From: Methylococcaceae bacterium
GTDB taxonomy: Bacteria > Pseudomonadota > Gammaproteobacteria > Methylococcales > Methylomonadaceae
Assembly (NCBI GenBank): GCA_029937975.1
Contig: JAPYOW010000013.1
Span: 4,657-41,134, forward strand
Direction of reading: 5' to 3'
DNA length: 36,478 bases
Under the pieces are notes generated by a model, which had not been told where the DNA came from, did not search any database, and was given only the letters and a program-made list of their open reading frames with translations. Position 1 is the first letter of the stretch. Each line of letters begins with the position of its first letter. Position numbers and translations under genes: made by a program. Of the stretch, positions 1 through 12,109 are shown in pieces.

Positions 1-249
1 TCCATACGCATAGAAAGCATCAAGGACTTATCCATAAAAGTATCTGGCTTGAACCCGCTATCAAGCAAAGCATGCTATCTGCCAGCCCTTCTGGCTAACA
101 CAAACATCAGGAACAAATAAAGTAAGTTCTCATGCAGGGTATAGCCCATACTATGCCAATGCAACCGTCACCCCTTAGGTCACGATTGCTAACACTGACG
201 TCTGATGCTGACAGCCAAGATTAAGCCTTTACAGACCTATTCTTAGCCC

Positions 250-2757
250 CTATTTTGTCGGTTTAACAGCCGTTAAACCCCAGATCTCATCCGCATACTG
301 GGTTATGGTTCTATCAGTAGAAAACTTTCCACTAAATGCTGTGTTCAAAATACTCATTTTAGTCCACTGTTCTTTATCTTGATACGCATCACTGACACGT
401 GCTTGTGCATCAATAAAACTGCGGAAATCAGCGATTGTCATCCAGCTGTCACCGGGACTTTTCAGCGAACCTATAATATCGTCAAACACACCCTGTTCAA
501 GCTGGTTAAAATAACCCGACTCCAGTAAATTCATCACGGCTTTTAAATCATCATCAGCCTCAATAATCGCACAGGGATTATAATGCGACCTTAATGCTTC
601 GACTTCTGCTTCATCCAGGCCAAACAGAAAAAAGTTTTCATCCCCGACTTCTTCGCGAATTTCAACATTCGCACCATCCAGCGTACCAATGGTAATGGCG
701 CCATTCATCATGAATTTCATATTACCGGTACCGGAAGCTTCTTTACCAGCCGTTGAGATCTGTTCAGATAAATCGGCAGCAATACAAATTTTTTCCATCG
801 CAGAGACACGATAATTAGGAAAGAAAAATACTTTCAATTTATCGCCCACTTCCGGATCATTATTAATGATATTTGCTACATTATTGACTAGCTTAATTGT
901 TTTCTTAGCCATGGCATAACCCGGAGCAGCTTTTCCTCCAATCAAAACATAACGGGGTGTCCAGTGATCTGTATTGCCTTTTTTAATCTGGTTATATAAG
1001 TGGATCACATGCAATACATTAAGTATCTGGCGTTTATATTCGTGTATCCGCTTAACCTGAACATCAAATAAAGCATCTATATTCAGACCTAAATCATAGC
1101 CTAGCTCTTTAGCATGGTAATCAATCAATTGTTGTTTACTGGCCTGCTGCACATTAAACCATTTTTTCCTAAAATTGGCTTTTTCTGCGTACGGTTTCAG
1201 TTTTTCTAACTGGGATAAATCTGTCACCCAGCCATCGCCAATGGTTTCAGTAATTAATGAGGATAAGCCTGGATTACAACCGGCCAACCAACGCCTCGGC
1301 GTAACACCATTAGTCTTATTATTAAACTTTTCAGGCCATAGTTGATAAAAGTCATTGAATAATCCGTCTTTCAACAACTGTGAATGCAGTGCTGCCACCC
1401 CATTCACTGAAAAACTGCCGACAATAGCTAAATAAGCCATGCGTACCTGCTTGTCAGGTCCTTCTTCGATAATGGACATTCTGCGCAGATATGTTATGTC
1501 ACCCGGCCAGTGTATAGCGACTTCTGCCATAAAACGTGCATTAATTTCGAAAATTATCTCCATGATTCTGGGCAATAAATATTGCATCAAGCCAACAGAC
1601 CACTTCTCTAACGCTTCGGGCAACAACGTGTGATTAGTGTATGCCATGGTACTTCGGGTGATTTCCCAGGCCTCATCCCAGCCTAGACCCTGCTCATCGA
1701 TTAACAAACGCATCAGTTCAGCCACAGAAATACTCGGATGGGTATCATTCAACTGAAAACAATTTTTTTCTGCAAAATGGGTAAAATTCGCCCCATGGCG
1801 CCCTACCCAGTTTGCAACCACATCTTGTAAACTGGCTGAGGCTAATAAATATTGCTGCTGTAACCTTAAAACTTTACCATTTTCATTGGCATCATTGGGA
1901 TATAACACCATTGTAATGTTTTCAGCAGTATTTTTTTCTGCCACGGATTCCGCATAGGCTCCGGCATTGAACTCCTGCAAATTAAACTCTTCTGTGGCTT
2001 CTGATTTCCATAATCGCAAGGTATTCACAGTACCATTTTGATACCCTGGAATCGCCGTATCATAAGGTACAGCCAATACATCGCCAGTACTTATCCAGCT
2101 AACTTTTTCGTTGCCATTTGCATCTCTATATCTTTCAGTATGTCCAGCAAATTTAATACGAACAGTATATTCAGGACGTTCAACTTCCCAGACATTGCCA
2201 TTCCGTAACCAGTGATCAGGGTTTTCCTGTTGCTCCCCATTTTTAATGGTCTGGCTAAACATACCGTATTCATAACGTAAACCATACCCTGTCACAGGCA
2301 ATTGCAAGCTAGCACAACTATCAATAAAACAAGCCGCTAAGCGGCCTAAGCCCCCATTCCCTAAACCTGCATCTGGTTCGCTGTCTACCAGCTCTTCCAG
2401 GTCCAGACCTAAGTCATATAATGCTTGATCCACAGTATTGGTAACACCTAGATTTAACATGGCATTGCTTAATGTTCTACCCATCAAGAATTCCATCGAT
2501 ATATAGAATGCCTTCTTACAATCCTGCTCTTTGTAGGTATTGTACGTGTGCTTCCAACGCTCGATCAATCTGTCACTCACAGATAAAGCCAACGCTTCAT
2601 AAGCATAATGGGGAGAACGACAGCTGGCATCTCTGCCTAAACGATGACAATAATATCTTTTAAAATCAGCAACAAATGACTCTTTATCCATTCCCAAGTC
2701 GGGAAGCTGCGTAATATCTGATTTTGGTTTACTTTTCTCAAAAGATCTATTTGGCAT
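250..2757 (-). CDS. glgP: Glycogen/starch/alpha-glucan phosphorylase
   Basis: 835-aa ORF with phosphorylase motifs (EPDAGLGNGGLGRLAACFIDS, QLNDTHPSISVAELMR, VKRIHEYKRQILNVLH, EASGTGNMKFMMNGAITIGTLDGANVEI). Confidence 0.97.
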   Translation of the reverse strand: MPNRSFEKSKPKSDITQLPDLGMDKESFVADFKRYYCHRLGRDASCRSPHYAYEALALSVSDRLIERWKHTYNTYKEQDCKKAFYISMEFLMGRTLSNAMLNLGVTNTVDQALYDLGLDLEELVDSEPDAGLGNGGLGRLAACFIDSCASLQLPVTGYGLRYEYGMFSQTIKNGEQQENPDHWLRNGNVWEVERPEYTVRIKFAGHTERYRDANGNEKVSWISTGDVLAVPYDTAIPGYQNGTVNTLRLWKSEATEEFNLQEFNAGAYAESVAEKNTAENITMVLYPNDANENGKVLRLQQQYLLASASLQDVVANWVGRHGANFTHFAEKNCFQLNDTHPSISVAELMRLLIDEQGLGWDEAWEITRSTMAYTNHTLLPEALEKWSVGLMQYLLPRIMEIIFEINARFMAEVAIHWPGDITYLRRMSIIEEGPDKQVRMAYLAIVGSFSVNGVAALHSQLLKDGLFNDFYQLWPEKFNNKTNGVTPRRWLAGCNPGLSSLITETIGDGWVTDLSQLEKLKPYAEKANFRKKWFNVQQASKQQLIDYHAKELGYDLGLNIDALFDVQVKRIHEYKRQILNVLHVIHLYNQIKKGNTDHWTPRYVLIGGKAAPGYAMAKKTIKLVNNVANIINNDPEVGDKLKVFFFPNYRVSAMEKICIAADLSEQISTAGKEASGTGNMKFMMNGAITIGTLDGANVEIREEVGDENFFLFGLDEAEVEALRSHYNPCAIIEADDDLKAVMNLLESGYFNQLEQGVFDDIIGSLKSPGDSWMTIADFRSFIDAQARVSDAYQDKEQWTKMSILNTAFSGKFSTDRTITQYADEIWGLTAVKPTK

Positions 2758-2883
2758 ATATTTTTTATCGTTTAAATTTACAAATTCTTATACTGAACAG
2801 TAGCGCAAAAAAATCACTTAACTAATGCGTTCTACTTTTTAAGGAAGGGGTTTTATTTACGAAGGTGCAGACGGATAGAGAAA

Positions 2884-2931
2884 TAACGAAACTCGATTGA
2901 TTAAAAACCGGGGTTCGTGACTTACACGACC
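2884..2931. repeat. Degenerate palindromic MITE/REP-like element, copy 1 (taacgaaactcgattgattaaaaaccggggttcgtgacttacacgacc)
   Basis: Shares the TAACGAAAC(T/C)C...GG(G/T)TT(C/T)GTGACT(T/C)ACRC layout with 34201-34252; internal ACGAA...TTCGT dyad. Confidence 0.5.
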
Positions 2932-3114
2932 GAGTCTTGCAAATAATAAGCATTATTTAACACGGCATTTCTTCTCGTTCCCAGCCAGTCATGAGCGCGC
3001 GTTAAAAAATGATAGAACATCAATGGAATAATAAAGGCATTATGATTCGCCATAGCGAGAATCACAACACCTCAATATTATTTTAACTGGAATATTACAA
3101 TACAGAACAAAGCC

Positions 3115-5871
3115 TTAGTTTAGTTTTCCATGACACTGTTTGTACTTTTTCTTGGAACCACAAGGACATGGGTCATTGCGACCGACTTTTTCACTCCCTC
3201 TTACAAAAGGTTGTGCAGGAGATTCTTCAGCCTTATCAGCTAGCGGTTTCGGGGCAGCGGGAACGGGCTCAGGCTGTTTCATAGCAGAATCCGCTTCTGC
3301 ATGATTAAACTGCATTTCATGAGGTGTTTGCATCTGCTCATCAATCGCCTCGACATCCTTCTCTCTAGCCACTTGAACCTTAGCTAAAACACCAATGACT
3401 TCATATTTAATATGATCCAGCAAGTTAGAGAACATATCGAATGCTTCTCGCTTAAATTCCTGCTTAGGATCTTTTTGTGCATAGCCTCTGAAATGAATCC
3501 CCTGACGCAACGCATCCATCGCGGCCAAATGTTCTTTCCAGCTATTATCCAGCACTTGCAACATAATGGATTTCTCAAAATGACGCATCACATCAGGAGC
3601 CGAGGTCAGTTCTTTGTCTTCACTGGATTTCTCTAGCGCCTCAAGCACTGTTTTACGCAGATCACTTTCCTGGAAAGAACGATCCTTATCCAGCATATCC
3701 TGCAAAGGTAACTCCAGTATATATTCGGCGGACAAATGCTCCTCAAGACCTTGTATATCCCATTGTTCTTCCATGGTTTTAGCCGGAATATACTTGGTGA
3801 TCACATCATTTACAACATCATAACGCAACTCACTGATCATATCGTGAATATCATCCGCTGCCATTAAGTCATTTCTGTGTGCATAAATGACTTTACGTTG
3901 ATCATTGGCCACATCATCATAGGCCAGTATTTCTTTACGCACATCAAAGTTTCTCCCTTCAACTTTGGTTTGTGCATTTTCAATAGCCCGCGTGACCCAT
4001 TGATGTTCAATGGCCTCGCCTTCATCCATGCCCAATGACCTCATAAGTTTAGCCACACGTTCTGAAGCAAAGATACGCATCAAGTCATCTTCCAATGACA
4101 AATAAAATCGCGTGGAACCTGGGTCACCCTGACGACCAGAACGCCCTCTTAACTGATTATCAATCCGCCGCGATTCATGTCTTTCCGATCCAACAACATG
4201 CAAACCACCGCTGGCTAATACCTCTTGATGTCTTGCTTGCCATTGCGCACTGACTTTATCTTGTTCAGCTTCTGTTGCTTCATCACCCAACGCCTTTAAT
4301 TCGGCATCTAAATTACCGCCCAGAACAATATCTGTTCCCCGACCGGCCATATTGGTGGCAATGGTCACAGCACCCGGCATACCTGCATTTTCAATAATAT
4401 GCGCTTCACGTTCATGTTGTTTAGCATTTAATACTTCATGCTGAACACCGCTTTTGATTAAATAATTAGAAATTATTTCTGAATTTTCAATCGACGTGGT
4501 ACCGACTAATACAGGCTGCTGTCGTTTAACACAGTCTTTAATATCTTCGACCACGGCCTGGTATTTTTCTTCCTTGGATAAATAAACCAAATCACCCTTA
4601 TCATCACGAATCATATCTCTATGGGTCGGAATAACCACCACTTCCAATCCATAAATCTTGTTTAACTCAAAAGATTCAGTATCCGCTGTCCCGGTCATGC
4701 CTGACAGCTTTTCATATAAACGAAAATAATTCTGGAAAGTGATTGATGCCAGTGTCTGGTTTTCGTTTTGTACGGTGACACCTTCCTTAGCTTCTACCGC
4801 CTGATGCAGACCTTCAGACCAACGTCTGCCCATCATCATTCTGCCGGTAAATTCATCGACAATAATGACTTCATCATTTCTGACTACATAATCAATATCT
4901 CTTTGAAACAACACATGGGCTCGTAAAGAAGCTTGAAAATAATGCATTAAACGAATATTGGCAGAATCGTATAAAGTAGCGCCTTGTGCCATCAAGCCAT
5001 GCTCAACCATGAGATTTTCAATGCGCTCATGGCCGGCTTCGGTCAAATGAATTTGTTTGCTTTTTTCATCAACCAGATAATCCCCGGGCATCCTTTCCTG
5101 TTCTTCTTTATCCTCAACGATTTTCTGTGCGGTTAAAAAAGGCACCAATAGATTGGTTTTGACATAAACTTCTGTCCCTTCTTCTGTAGCGCCAGAAATA
5201 ATAAGGGGGGTTCTGGCCTCGTCAATCAGTATCGAATCAACCTCATCAACAATAGCAAAGTTTAATGTGCGCTGTACTTTTTGTTGCAGATTAAAGGCCA
5301 TATTATCGCGTAAATAATCAAAGCCAAATTCATTATTCGTGCCATAGGTGATATCAGCCGCATAAGCTTCCTTACGCCCAGGAAACTCCATCTCGCTGGT
5401 AATAACACCCGTTGTCAGGCCTAAAAAGGAATACAGTTTGCCCATCCATTCCGCATCGCGGGCAGCCAGATAATCATTGACGGTCACGATGTGAACACCT
5501 TCACCCGGTAACGCATTCAAATAGGCCGCTAAGGTTGCCATTAAGGTCTTACCTTCACCCGTTTTCATTTCTGCAATTTTGCCGTCATTAAGAATCATGC
5601 CGCCAATAAGCTGCACATCAAAATGACGCATCTTGAAAACACGAACCGACGCCTCTCTAACCACAGAAAACGCTTCCGGAATTAAATCATTCAGCTTCTC
5701 GCCCTGGGTAAGGCGATCACGAAAGGCTTGTGTTTTCGCCTTTAACTCTTGGTCTGACAGTTTTTCATATTCCGCTGAAAAAACATTGACTTTCTTTACC
5801 AGCGCCTGCTTTTTCTTAACATTCCTGTCATTTCGACTTCCAACAAATAATTTAACCAGCTTACTCAGCAT
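3115..5871 (-). CDS. secA: Preprotein translocase ATPase SecA
   Basis: 918-aa [23 protein letters not shown] Walker A region, [38 protein letters not shown]-terminal zinc motif [13 protein letters not shown]. Confidence 0.99.
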   Translation of the reverse strand: MLSKLVKLFVGSRNDRNVKKKQALVKKVNVFSAEYEKLSDQELKAKTQAFRDRLTQGEKLNDLIPEAFSVVREASVRVFKMRHFDVQLIGGMILNDGKIAEMKTGEGKTLMATLAAYLNALPGEGVHIVTVNDYLAARDAEWMGKLYSFLGLTTGVITSEMEFPGRKEAYAADITYGTNNEFGFDYLRDNMAFNLQQKVQRTLNFAIVDEVDSILIDEARTPLIISGATEEGTEVYVKTNLLVPFLTAQKIVEDKEEQERMPGDYLVDEKSKQIHLTEAGHERIENLMVEHGLMAQGATLYDSANIRLMHYFQASLRAHVLFQRDIDYVVRNDEVIIVDEFTGRMMMGRRWSEGLHQAVEAKEGVTVQNENQTLASITFQNYFRLYEKLSGMTGTADTESFELNKIYGLEVVVIPTHRDMIRDDKGDLVYLSKEEKYQAVVEDIKDCVKRQQPVLVGTTSIENSEIISNYLIKSGVQHEVLNAKQHEREAHIIENAGMPGAVTIATNMAGRGTDIVLGGNLDAELKALGDEATEAEQDKVSAQWQARHQEVLASGGLHVVGSERHESRRIDNQLRGRSGRQGDPGSTRFYLSLEDDLMRIFASERVAKLMRSLGMDEGEAIEHQWVTRAIENAQTKVEGRNFDVRKEILAYDDVANDQRKVIYAHRNDLMAADDIHDMISELRYDVVNDVITKYIPAKTMEEQWDIQGLEEHLSAEYILELPLQDMLDKDRSFQESDLRKTVLEALEKSSEDKELTSAPDVMRHFEKSIMLQVLDNSWKEHLAAMDALRQGIHFRGYAQKDPKQEFKREAFDMFSNLLDHIKYEVIGVLAKVQVAREKDVEAIDEQMQTPHEMQFNHAEADSAMKQPEPVPAAPKPLADKAEESPAQPFVRGSEKVGRNDPCPCGSKKKYKQCHGKLN

Positions 5872-6171
5872 GCTTCTTTTTCCAGTGAGATTGACCCTAA
5901 AGCTGAACCTAATGATCCAGATTAAAGTGCGATAAAAAATCCATTGATTATATACCTGAATTGGGGGGTATTTCCAGTCAATAATGACTATGCTGTTTTA
6001 AAACCCAGCTTTTATGGCTTGTTACCCGAATGAACAGGCTAGCTTATCCCCTGAAACAGATGAAGATAAGGTCGCAAAAAGCCGCTAACCAGATCATAAC
6101 AATAAAAATGATCATCCAGCACACGCAACAAACATCCACGCGGCGAACCATTATACTTCAGACATCATGGA

Positions 6172-6331
6172 TACGCCTCGATTCTGCACAAAACCCGCAT
6201 ACTCAAGACGCTCACAAATGGCTCTTCGGTTAGTCGGGATAAAATTCCAGCCGAACTCGCACGCTATTCATGCACTTCGGATGAGAAAATTCCCTATACC
6301 TGCAGGAGACTACCCGTTGCTCCGGAGTTGA
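6172..6331. repeat. Dispersed degenerate repeat, copy A
   Basis: Aligns by eye to 35499-35650: TACGCCTCGA, ACAAATGRCT, CGGYTAGTCGGGATAAAATT, GGAGACTAYCCG, in the same order and with similar spacing. Confidence 0.6.
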
Positions 6332-6406
6332 CCGCGCCCAAAATGATGATTAACCCTCGGTGCGTTCTTCTTGCTAAAACCATCATACCCGATCAACCAG
6401 CCTCCC

Positions 6407-7720
6407 TTATACTAACCGCCCCCACAAATCATGCTCGTCCGCTTCTTCTATTTCAACTTCGACAAACTGTCCTTGCTTTAAATGCGTTGCATTATCAATA
6501 AACACCTGCCCATCAATTTCCGGCGCATCCGATTGACTGCGAGCCACCGCACCTTCCGCCACCACTTCATCAATTAAAACAGTTTCCACCCTACCGACTC
6601 TTTGCTGTAATCTACTGGCACTAATTTCAGTCTGATGTGCCATAAAGCGACTTAAACGCTCTTGTTTAACCTCTTCTGGCAAGGCATCGGGCAAGTCGTT
6701 GGCTTTTGCCCCTTTCACAGGCGAATAAGCGAAACAACCCACCCTATCCAATTGTGCTTCAGTCAAGAAATCCAATAACTGCTCAAACTCTTGTTCTGTT
6801 TCCCCCGGAAATCCCACAATAAAAGTACTCCGCAAAGTAATCTCAGGACAAATTTCCCGCCAAGCCTTAATGCGCTGCAGATTATTTTCTGCTGCCGCTG
6901 GCCTTTTCATGAGCTTTAAAATTCTTTGATTGGCATGCTGGAATGGAATATCAAGATAAGGCAGTATCTTGCCTTCTGCCATTAAAGGGATGACTTTATC
7001 GACATGCGGATAAGGATAGACATAATGCATTCTCACCCAAATACCCAAATCTCCAAGTGCTTCGGCCAAATCGTAAAATTGGGTTTTTACCGGTCGGTTA
7101 TGCCAGTTTTTTATTGGGTACTTCAAATCCAGACCATATGCACTGGTATCCTGAGACACAACCAGCAACTCCTTAACGCCCGCATCTGCCAATCTTTCGG
7201 CTTCTAACAATACATCATCTACTGGCCGACTCACCAGGTCACCCCGCATTGATGGAATAATACAAAAACTGCAACGATGATTACAGCCTTCGGCTATTTT
7301 CAAATAAGCATAATGCTTAGGGGTTAATTTAATCCCCTGAGGAGGCACTAAGTCCAGATAAGGATTATGGGGAGGAGGCAAATGTTCATGTACAGCCGAA
7401 ACCACTTCATCTGTAGCATGCGCCCCCGTAATACTCAGCACTTGCGGATGACGCTGCCTAATTTCATCTGCTCTGGCACCCAGGCAACCCGTTACAATCA
7501 CCTTACCATTTTCAGCCAGAGCCTCACCAATACTATCTAACGACTCCTCTACGGCGGCATCTATAAAGCCACAGGTATTAACAACCACTAAATCAGCATC
7601 ATTATAAGTTGAAGAAACCTCATAGCCTTCCATCTTAAGCCGCGTAATAATATTTTCACTATCAACCAATGCTTTTGGGCAACCTAAACTAATAAATCCA
7701 ACACGGGGATTACTCATCAA
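6407..7720 (-). CDS. rimO: Ribosomal protein S12 methylthiotransferase RimO
   Basis: 437 aa; radical-SAM [15 protein letters not shown] motif, N-terminal MTTase domain ([26 protein letters not shown]), C-terminal TRAM-like end ([12 protein letters not shown]). Confidence 0.97.
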   Translation of the reverse strand: MMSNPRVGFISLGCPKALVDSENIITRLKMEGYEVSSTYNDADLVVVNTCGFIDAAVEESLDSIGEALAENGKVIVTGCLGARADEIRQRHPQVLSITGAHATDEVVSAVHEHLPPPHNPYLDLVPPQGIKLTPKHYAYLKIAEGCNHRCSFCIIPSMRGDLVSRPVDDVLLEAERLADAGVKELLVVSQDTSAYGLDLKYPIKNWHNRPVKTQFYDLAEALGDLGIWVRMHYVYPYPHVDKVIPLMAEGKILPYLDIPFQHANQRILKLMKRPAAAENNLQRIKAWREICPEITLRSTFIVGFPGETEQEFEQLLDFLTEAQLDRVGCFAYSPVKGAKANDLPDALPEEVKQERLSRFMAHQTEISASRLQQRVGRVETVLIDEVVAEGAVARSQSDAPEIDGQVFIDNATHLKQGQFVEVEIEEADEHDLWGRLV

Positions 7721-8225
7721 CCAACTCTCAACTTATTTCAAAAAATACTTATAGTTTACCAAAAACTACACTTTTTCGGGGAATTGCCGCTTACTAAGAC
7801 TAATTAATTCTATATTCCATCCGGATTTTTCTCATTTTAGTCACCCTCTAAAGAGTCTGACCGCTTGCGTTTCGCCTTTTCAGGCGCATTGAAAAAAAAC
7901 TCAATGTTAATCAATAGCTGTTGCTGTAACACGGCTTTGTCTTTCTAGCCTCCCCCCAACGCCTAAGATTTTTGTTACAAGAATTGTTTTTATACTTCTC
8001 AGCGATACCTTTAGCGTACACAATTTATCCACCAACAAGCATCCACTGCATGCGGGTGCCCAGTAACAGAGGGTCTGATAAAACAGCCTATCTGGCCCAG
8101 GAAGTAACACGAATGATGGCGTTATCACCCCATATTCCATGCATTAAGGTTTTGAACTTTGTATTTATAATTGAAAAACCGGCGGCGAATGCGTCTGTAT
8201 TTGACAGCAGAAACCGCATTTGACG

Positions 8226-9200
8226 CTAAGGGGCATTAGCAATAATAATGGCACGTTTAGGCGCAGGCAGGCCTTCACACGTCAGCCGCGGATCCTGAGG
8301 ATCAAGAAATTCTTGCAAGGAATGGAACTGCATCCAATCCGTCGTACGCTGCTCATCTGTTGTTGTGGTATTCACATCTATCACCCGACAATTTTTAAAA
8401 CCACAACGCTGCATCCAGCTTATCAAGGTTTCACAACTCGGTAAAAACCAGACATTGCGCATTTTGGCATAGCGTCCCTCAGGCAAAAGCACCTCTCCCT
8501 GCCGGCCATCTATCACCAGTGTTTCAAGAACCAGCTCGCCTGCAGGCCGCAAACAATCTTTCAGGGCCAACAAATGATCAATGGGAGACCGCCGATGATA
8601 TAAAACCCCCATCGAAAATACGGTATCAAAGGCATTGAGCTGAGGTGGAATCTGTTCCAGCCCCATCGGCAAGACATACACAGCAGCCTCGCCATACAAG
8701 CTGCGGATGACTTGAAACTGCAGCACATTGAGCAACAGGGGGTCGACGCCGACCACCATTCTGGCCCCTGCCCCCAGCATACGCCAACAGTGATAGCCAT
8801 TGCCACAACCGACATCAAGTACCAAGCGGTTTGATAACGGTGCGATATGCGGTATTAACCGGTTCCATTTCCAGTCAGATCGCCATTCAGTATCTATGTG
8901 AATACCAAAAATGTCGAACGGGCCTTTTCGCCAGGGATGAAATGCTTTCAGTTGCTGCAGTAAACCGTCCTGCGTGTTTTTATCAATATCGGATGACTGA
9001 CCTATCTTTACCTGTCCGGCATTCAAATCCAGCAACGATGGCTTTATTTCAGGTAAGTTGGCAATATTATCTAACCACTTTACTGAGTTCCCATTCTTAC
9101 TTGGTTCAAAAGCTCTTTCCAGCTGTCCGGATATTAAATCCACCCAGCGACCGGCTTTCGCCTCTATAAGCGCATTGAACAAGGGTTGATAATCAATCAT
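8226..9200 (-). CDS. cmoB: tRNA U34 carboxymethyltransferase CmoB
   Basis: 324 aa; WRKGPFDIFGIHIDTEWRSDWKWNRL, LDVGCGNGYHCWRMLGAGA; directly next to cmoA. Confidence 0.95.
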   Translation of the reverse strand: MIDYQPLFNALIEAKAGRWVDLISGQLERAFEPSKNGNSVKWLDNIANLPEIKPSLLDLNAGQVKIGQSSDIDKNTQDGLLQQLKAFHPWRKGPFDIFGIHIDTEWRSDWKWNRLIPHIAPLSNRLVLDVGCGNGYHCWRMLGAGARMVVGVDPLLLNVLQFQVIRSLYGEAAVYVLPMGLEQIPPQLNAFDTVFSMGVLYHRRSPIDHLLALKDCLRPAGELVLETLVIDGRQGEVLLPEGRYAKMRNVWFLPSCETLISWMQRCGFKNCRVIDVNTTTTDEQRTTDWMQFHSLQEFLDPQDPRLTCEGLPAPKRAIIIANAP

Positions 9201-9202
9201 TG

Positions 9203-9934
9203 CTACTTTATAGCCACGATTGAAGCGAAATTAAAATATTGAAACCAGACCGCTACGCTACTGAAACCAACAGCCTGTAGGCGTTGCTGATGATTAGCAA
9301 AGGTTTCTGCAATCAACACATTATCCAGTGCCGAACGTTTTTGACTGATTTCCATATCACTATAGCCTTGTGATTTTTTAAATAAATGGTGTAAATCCGT
9401 TTGCAAAGTCTGTTGTTTTTCATCCTCAAAACTCAACTTTTCTGACAAAATCAAAATGCCGCCTGGCAACAAACCCTGATATATTTTTTTTAAAAAAGCA
9501 TCCCTGTCGGCTACCGGCAGAAATTGTAAAGTGAAATTCAGCACGACAACCGATGCATTCTCGATGCATAAATCCCGAATATCGGCACACACCACATCAA
9601 CCTCTATCTCTCCCTTGTCGTCCTGCAAATTCTTTTTAAACTGCTGCAACATGGCAGCAGAATTATCCACTGCAATAATTTTACAATGTTTAGCTGACAT
9701 CTGATGCCGCATAGATAACGTCGCCGCCCCCAAAGAACAACCCAGGTCATAGCAGACACTATGATCCCTAGCGTAGCGTGCGGCTAACAGACCTATGGCA
9801 TAAATGATAGTTTGATAACCCGGCACTGAACGTTGAATCATGTCTGGAAATACATTAACCACCGCACTATCAAACTTGAAAGAACTTAAGGATTCAACGG
9901 GATTGGAAAACAAAGTGTCTTTAGTTGAAGACAT
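9203..9934 (-). CDS. cmoA: Carboxy-S-adenosyl-L-methionine synthase CmoA
   Basis: 243 aa; VFPDMIQRSVPGYQTII, YDLGCSLGAATLSMR; 2-bp gap to cmoB. Confidence 0.95.
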   Translation of the reverse strand: MSSTKDTLFSNPVESLSSFKFDSAVVNVFPDMIQRSVPGYQTIIYAIGLLAARYARDHSVCYDLGCSLGAATLSMRHQMSAKHCKIIAVDNSAAMLQQFKKNLQDDKGEIEVDVVCADIRDLCIENASVVVLNFTLQFLPVADRDAFLKKIYQGLLPGGILILSEKLSFEDEKQQTLQTDLHHLFKKSQGYSDMEISQKRSALDNVLIAETFANHQQRLQAVGFSSVAVWFQYFNFASIVAIK

Positions 9935-10034
9935 GGGAAATAAATCGATACATGATAAGCATGATTAAAAATTGAACACTTTTTTCAAAGACTTTCTACC
10001 CGGACATTACGAGCAGAAAGCCGAGGTTTTTTTA

Positions 10035-10679
10035 TTAATTATCGTTCTTTGCTAGCGCCACAAAATTTCTTTTTTCCAGTTTTGCAATAACACCACGAAT
10101 AGAACCCGATCTTCTATATTCATTTTTAACCGAAGTCCGGTAATTGGTCACCAGGCTCACCCCTTCAATCAAAATGTCATACATTTTCCAGACACCCCGC
10201 GTGTTAAACATTCTATAATTGATAGACAAGGGTTGAAGGCCTGGTTGCAAAATTTCAGTTTTAACAATAATCTTTTTCGCACCCTGTTTAATTTTTAAAG
10301 GAAGAAAGCGCACAGTCCAGCCTTTAAAGCCAATAAATGCTCTGGAATAACTCCTCACCAGCAAGGTTTTAAATTCTTTTGTAAACTGACTCCTTTCCTC
10401 CTGAGTCGCTTTTCTCCATAATTTACCAAGCACTAAAGCAGATATCCGTTTAAAGTCCACATGTGGCATCATAGCCTCATCGACAAAGGCATTCACTTGA
10501 TTAAAGTCATGAATAAATGCTTCATCTTGCAACTTAAGTTTTAATTTATTTGAAATCGTTTCGATGGCAACTTGAGGCCCAAGAACCTCTGCAGCAACTC
10601 CCTTGGAAACCGGCATAAAAACTGCTATGAAAACCAACATAGCTAATACTGAAATATTTTTTAAACCTTTATTTTTCAT
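10035..10679 (-). CDS. mlaC: MlaC/Ttg2D family phospholipid-binding ABC transporter auxiliary protein
   Basis: 214 aa with N-terminal signal peptide; MMPHVDFKRISALVLGKLWRKATQEERSQFTKEFKTLLVRSY and the WKMYDILIEGVSLVTNYRTSV core. Confidence 0.88.
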   Translation of the reverse strand: MKNKGLKNISVLAMLVFIAVFMPVSKGVAAEVLGPQVAIETISNKLKLKLQDEAFIHDFNQVNAFVDEAMMPHVDFKRISALVLGKLWRKATQEERSQFTKEFKTLLVRSYSRAFIGFKGWTVRFLPLKIKQGAKKIIVKTEILQPGLQPLSINYRMFNTRGVWKMYDILIEGVSLVTNYRTSVKNEYRRSGSIRGVIAKLEKRNFVALAKNDN

Positions 10680-10924
10680 AAAATTATCCTTGCTTCTAAA
10701 GCATCACAGCGTATTTTCATAGGTCCTCTGATTAGTTTCAATTGTAGGTCCATAGCAAAATATAATAAAATTTAGAATGTAGCCATCATGCATAACCGAC
10801 ATTCATCAAGAGCACCCAGTTGCAGGTAACAAAACCTGCTGGAATTAAAAATTATAGTAGAATGAAACGGTATTCGAAGTGCTAAAATCTAGTAATTATT
10901 TTTTTTGACTGCCCTAACCCATAA

Positions 10925-11938
<1,014 letters not shown>

Positions 11939-12109
11939 CATCTTATTTCATATTAATACTGATCACATTACAATTTTGTATTTCCTAAAACTAATTGAGT
12001 TATAAAAATAACAAAGAGACTCATTATGCAAGAAGACCAATACAGATTGCCATCGCCATTATTATCTCCACGTTTTTATGGGAATTTTTTATGCTAAAAA
12101 GGACAGACC

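Noticed and set aside
1439-1633. 64-aa + ORF inside glgP, plus 2091-2285 - and 2472-2663 + ORFs
   Set aside because: Shadow ORFs in a strongly supported glgP gene; no domain or composition support.
3384-3823. Several short ORFs on both strands in secA (3384-3578 -, 3412-3636 +, 3614-3823 +); 5633-5935 +
   Set aside because: All overlap intact secA in other frames; low-complexity antisense translations.
7004-7207. 67-aa + ORF antisense to rimO
   Set aside because: Antisense shadow of a conserved gene.
7849-7906. CGCCTTTTCAGGCG and CATTGA...TCAATG small hairpins after the rimO upstream region
   Set aside because: Short stems that can easily arise by chance; no clear position relative to a gene end.
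8561-9169. ORFs 8561-8818 -, 8626-8808 -, 8831-9169 + over cmoB
   Set aside because: Out-of-frame or antisense to cmoB with no motif.
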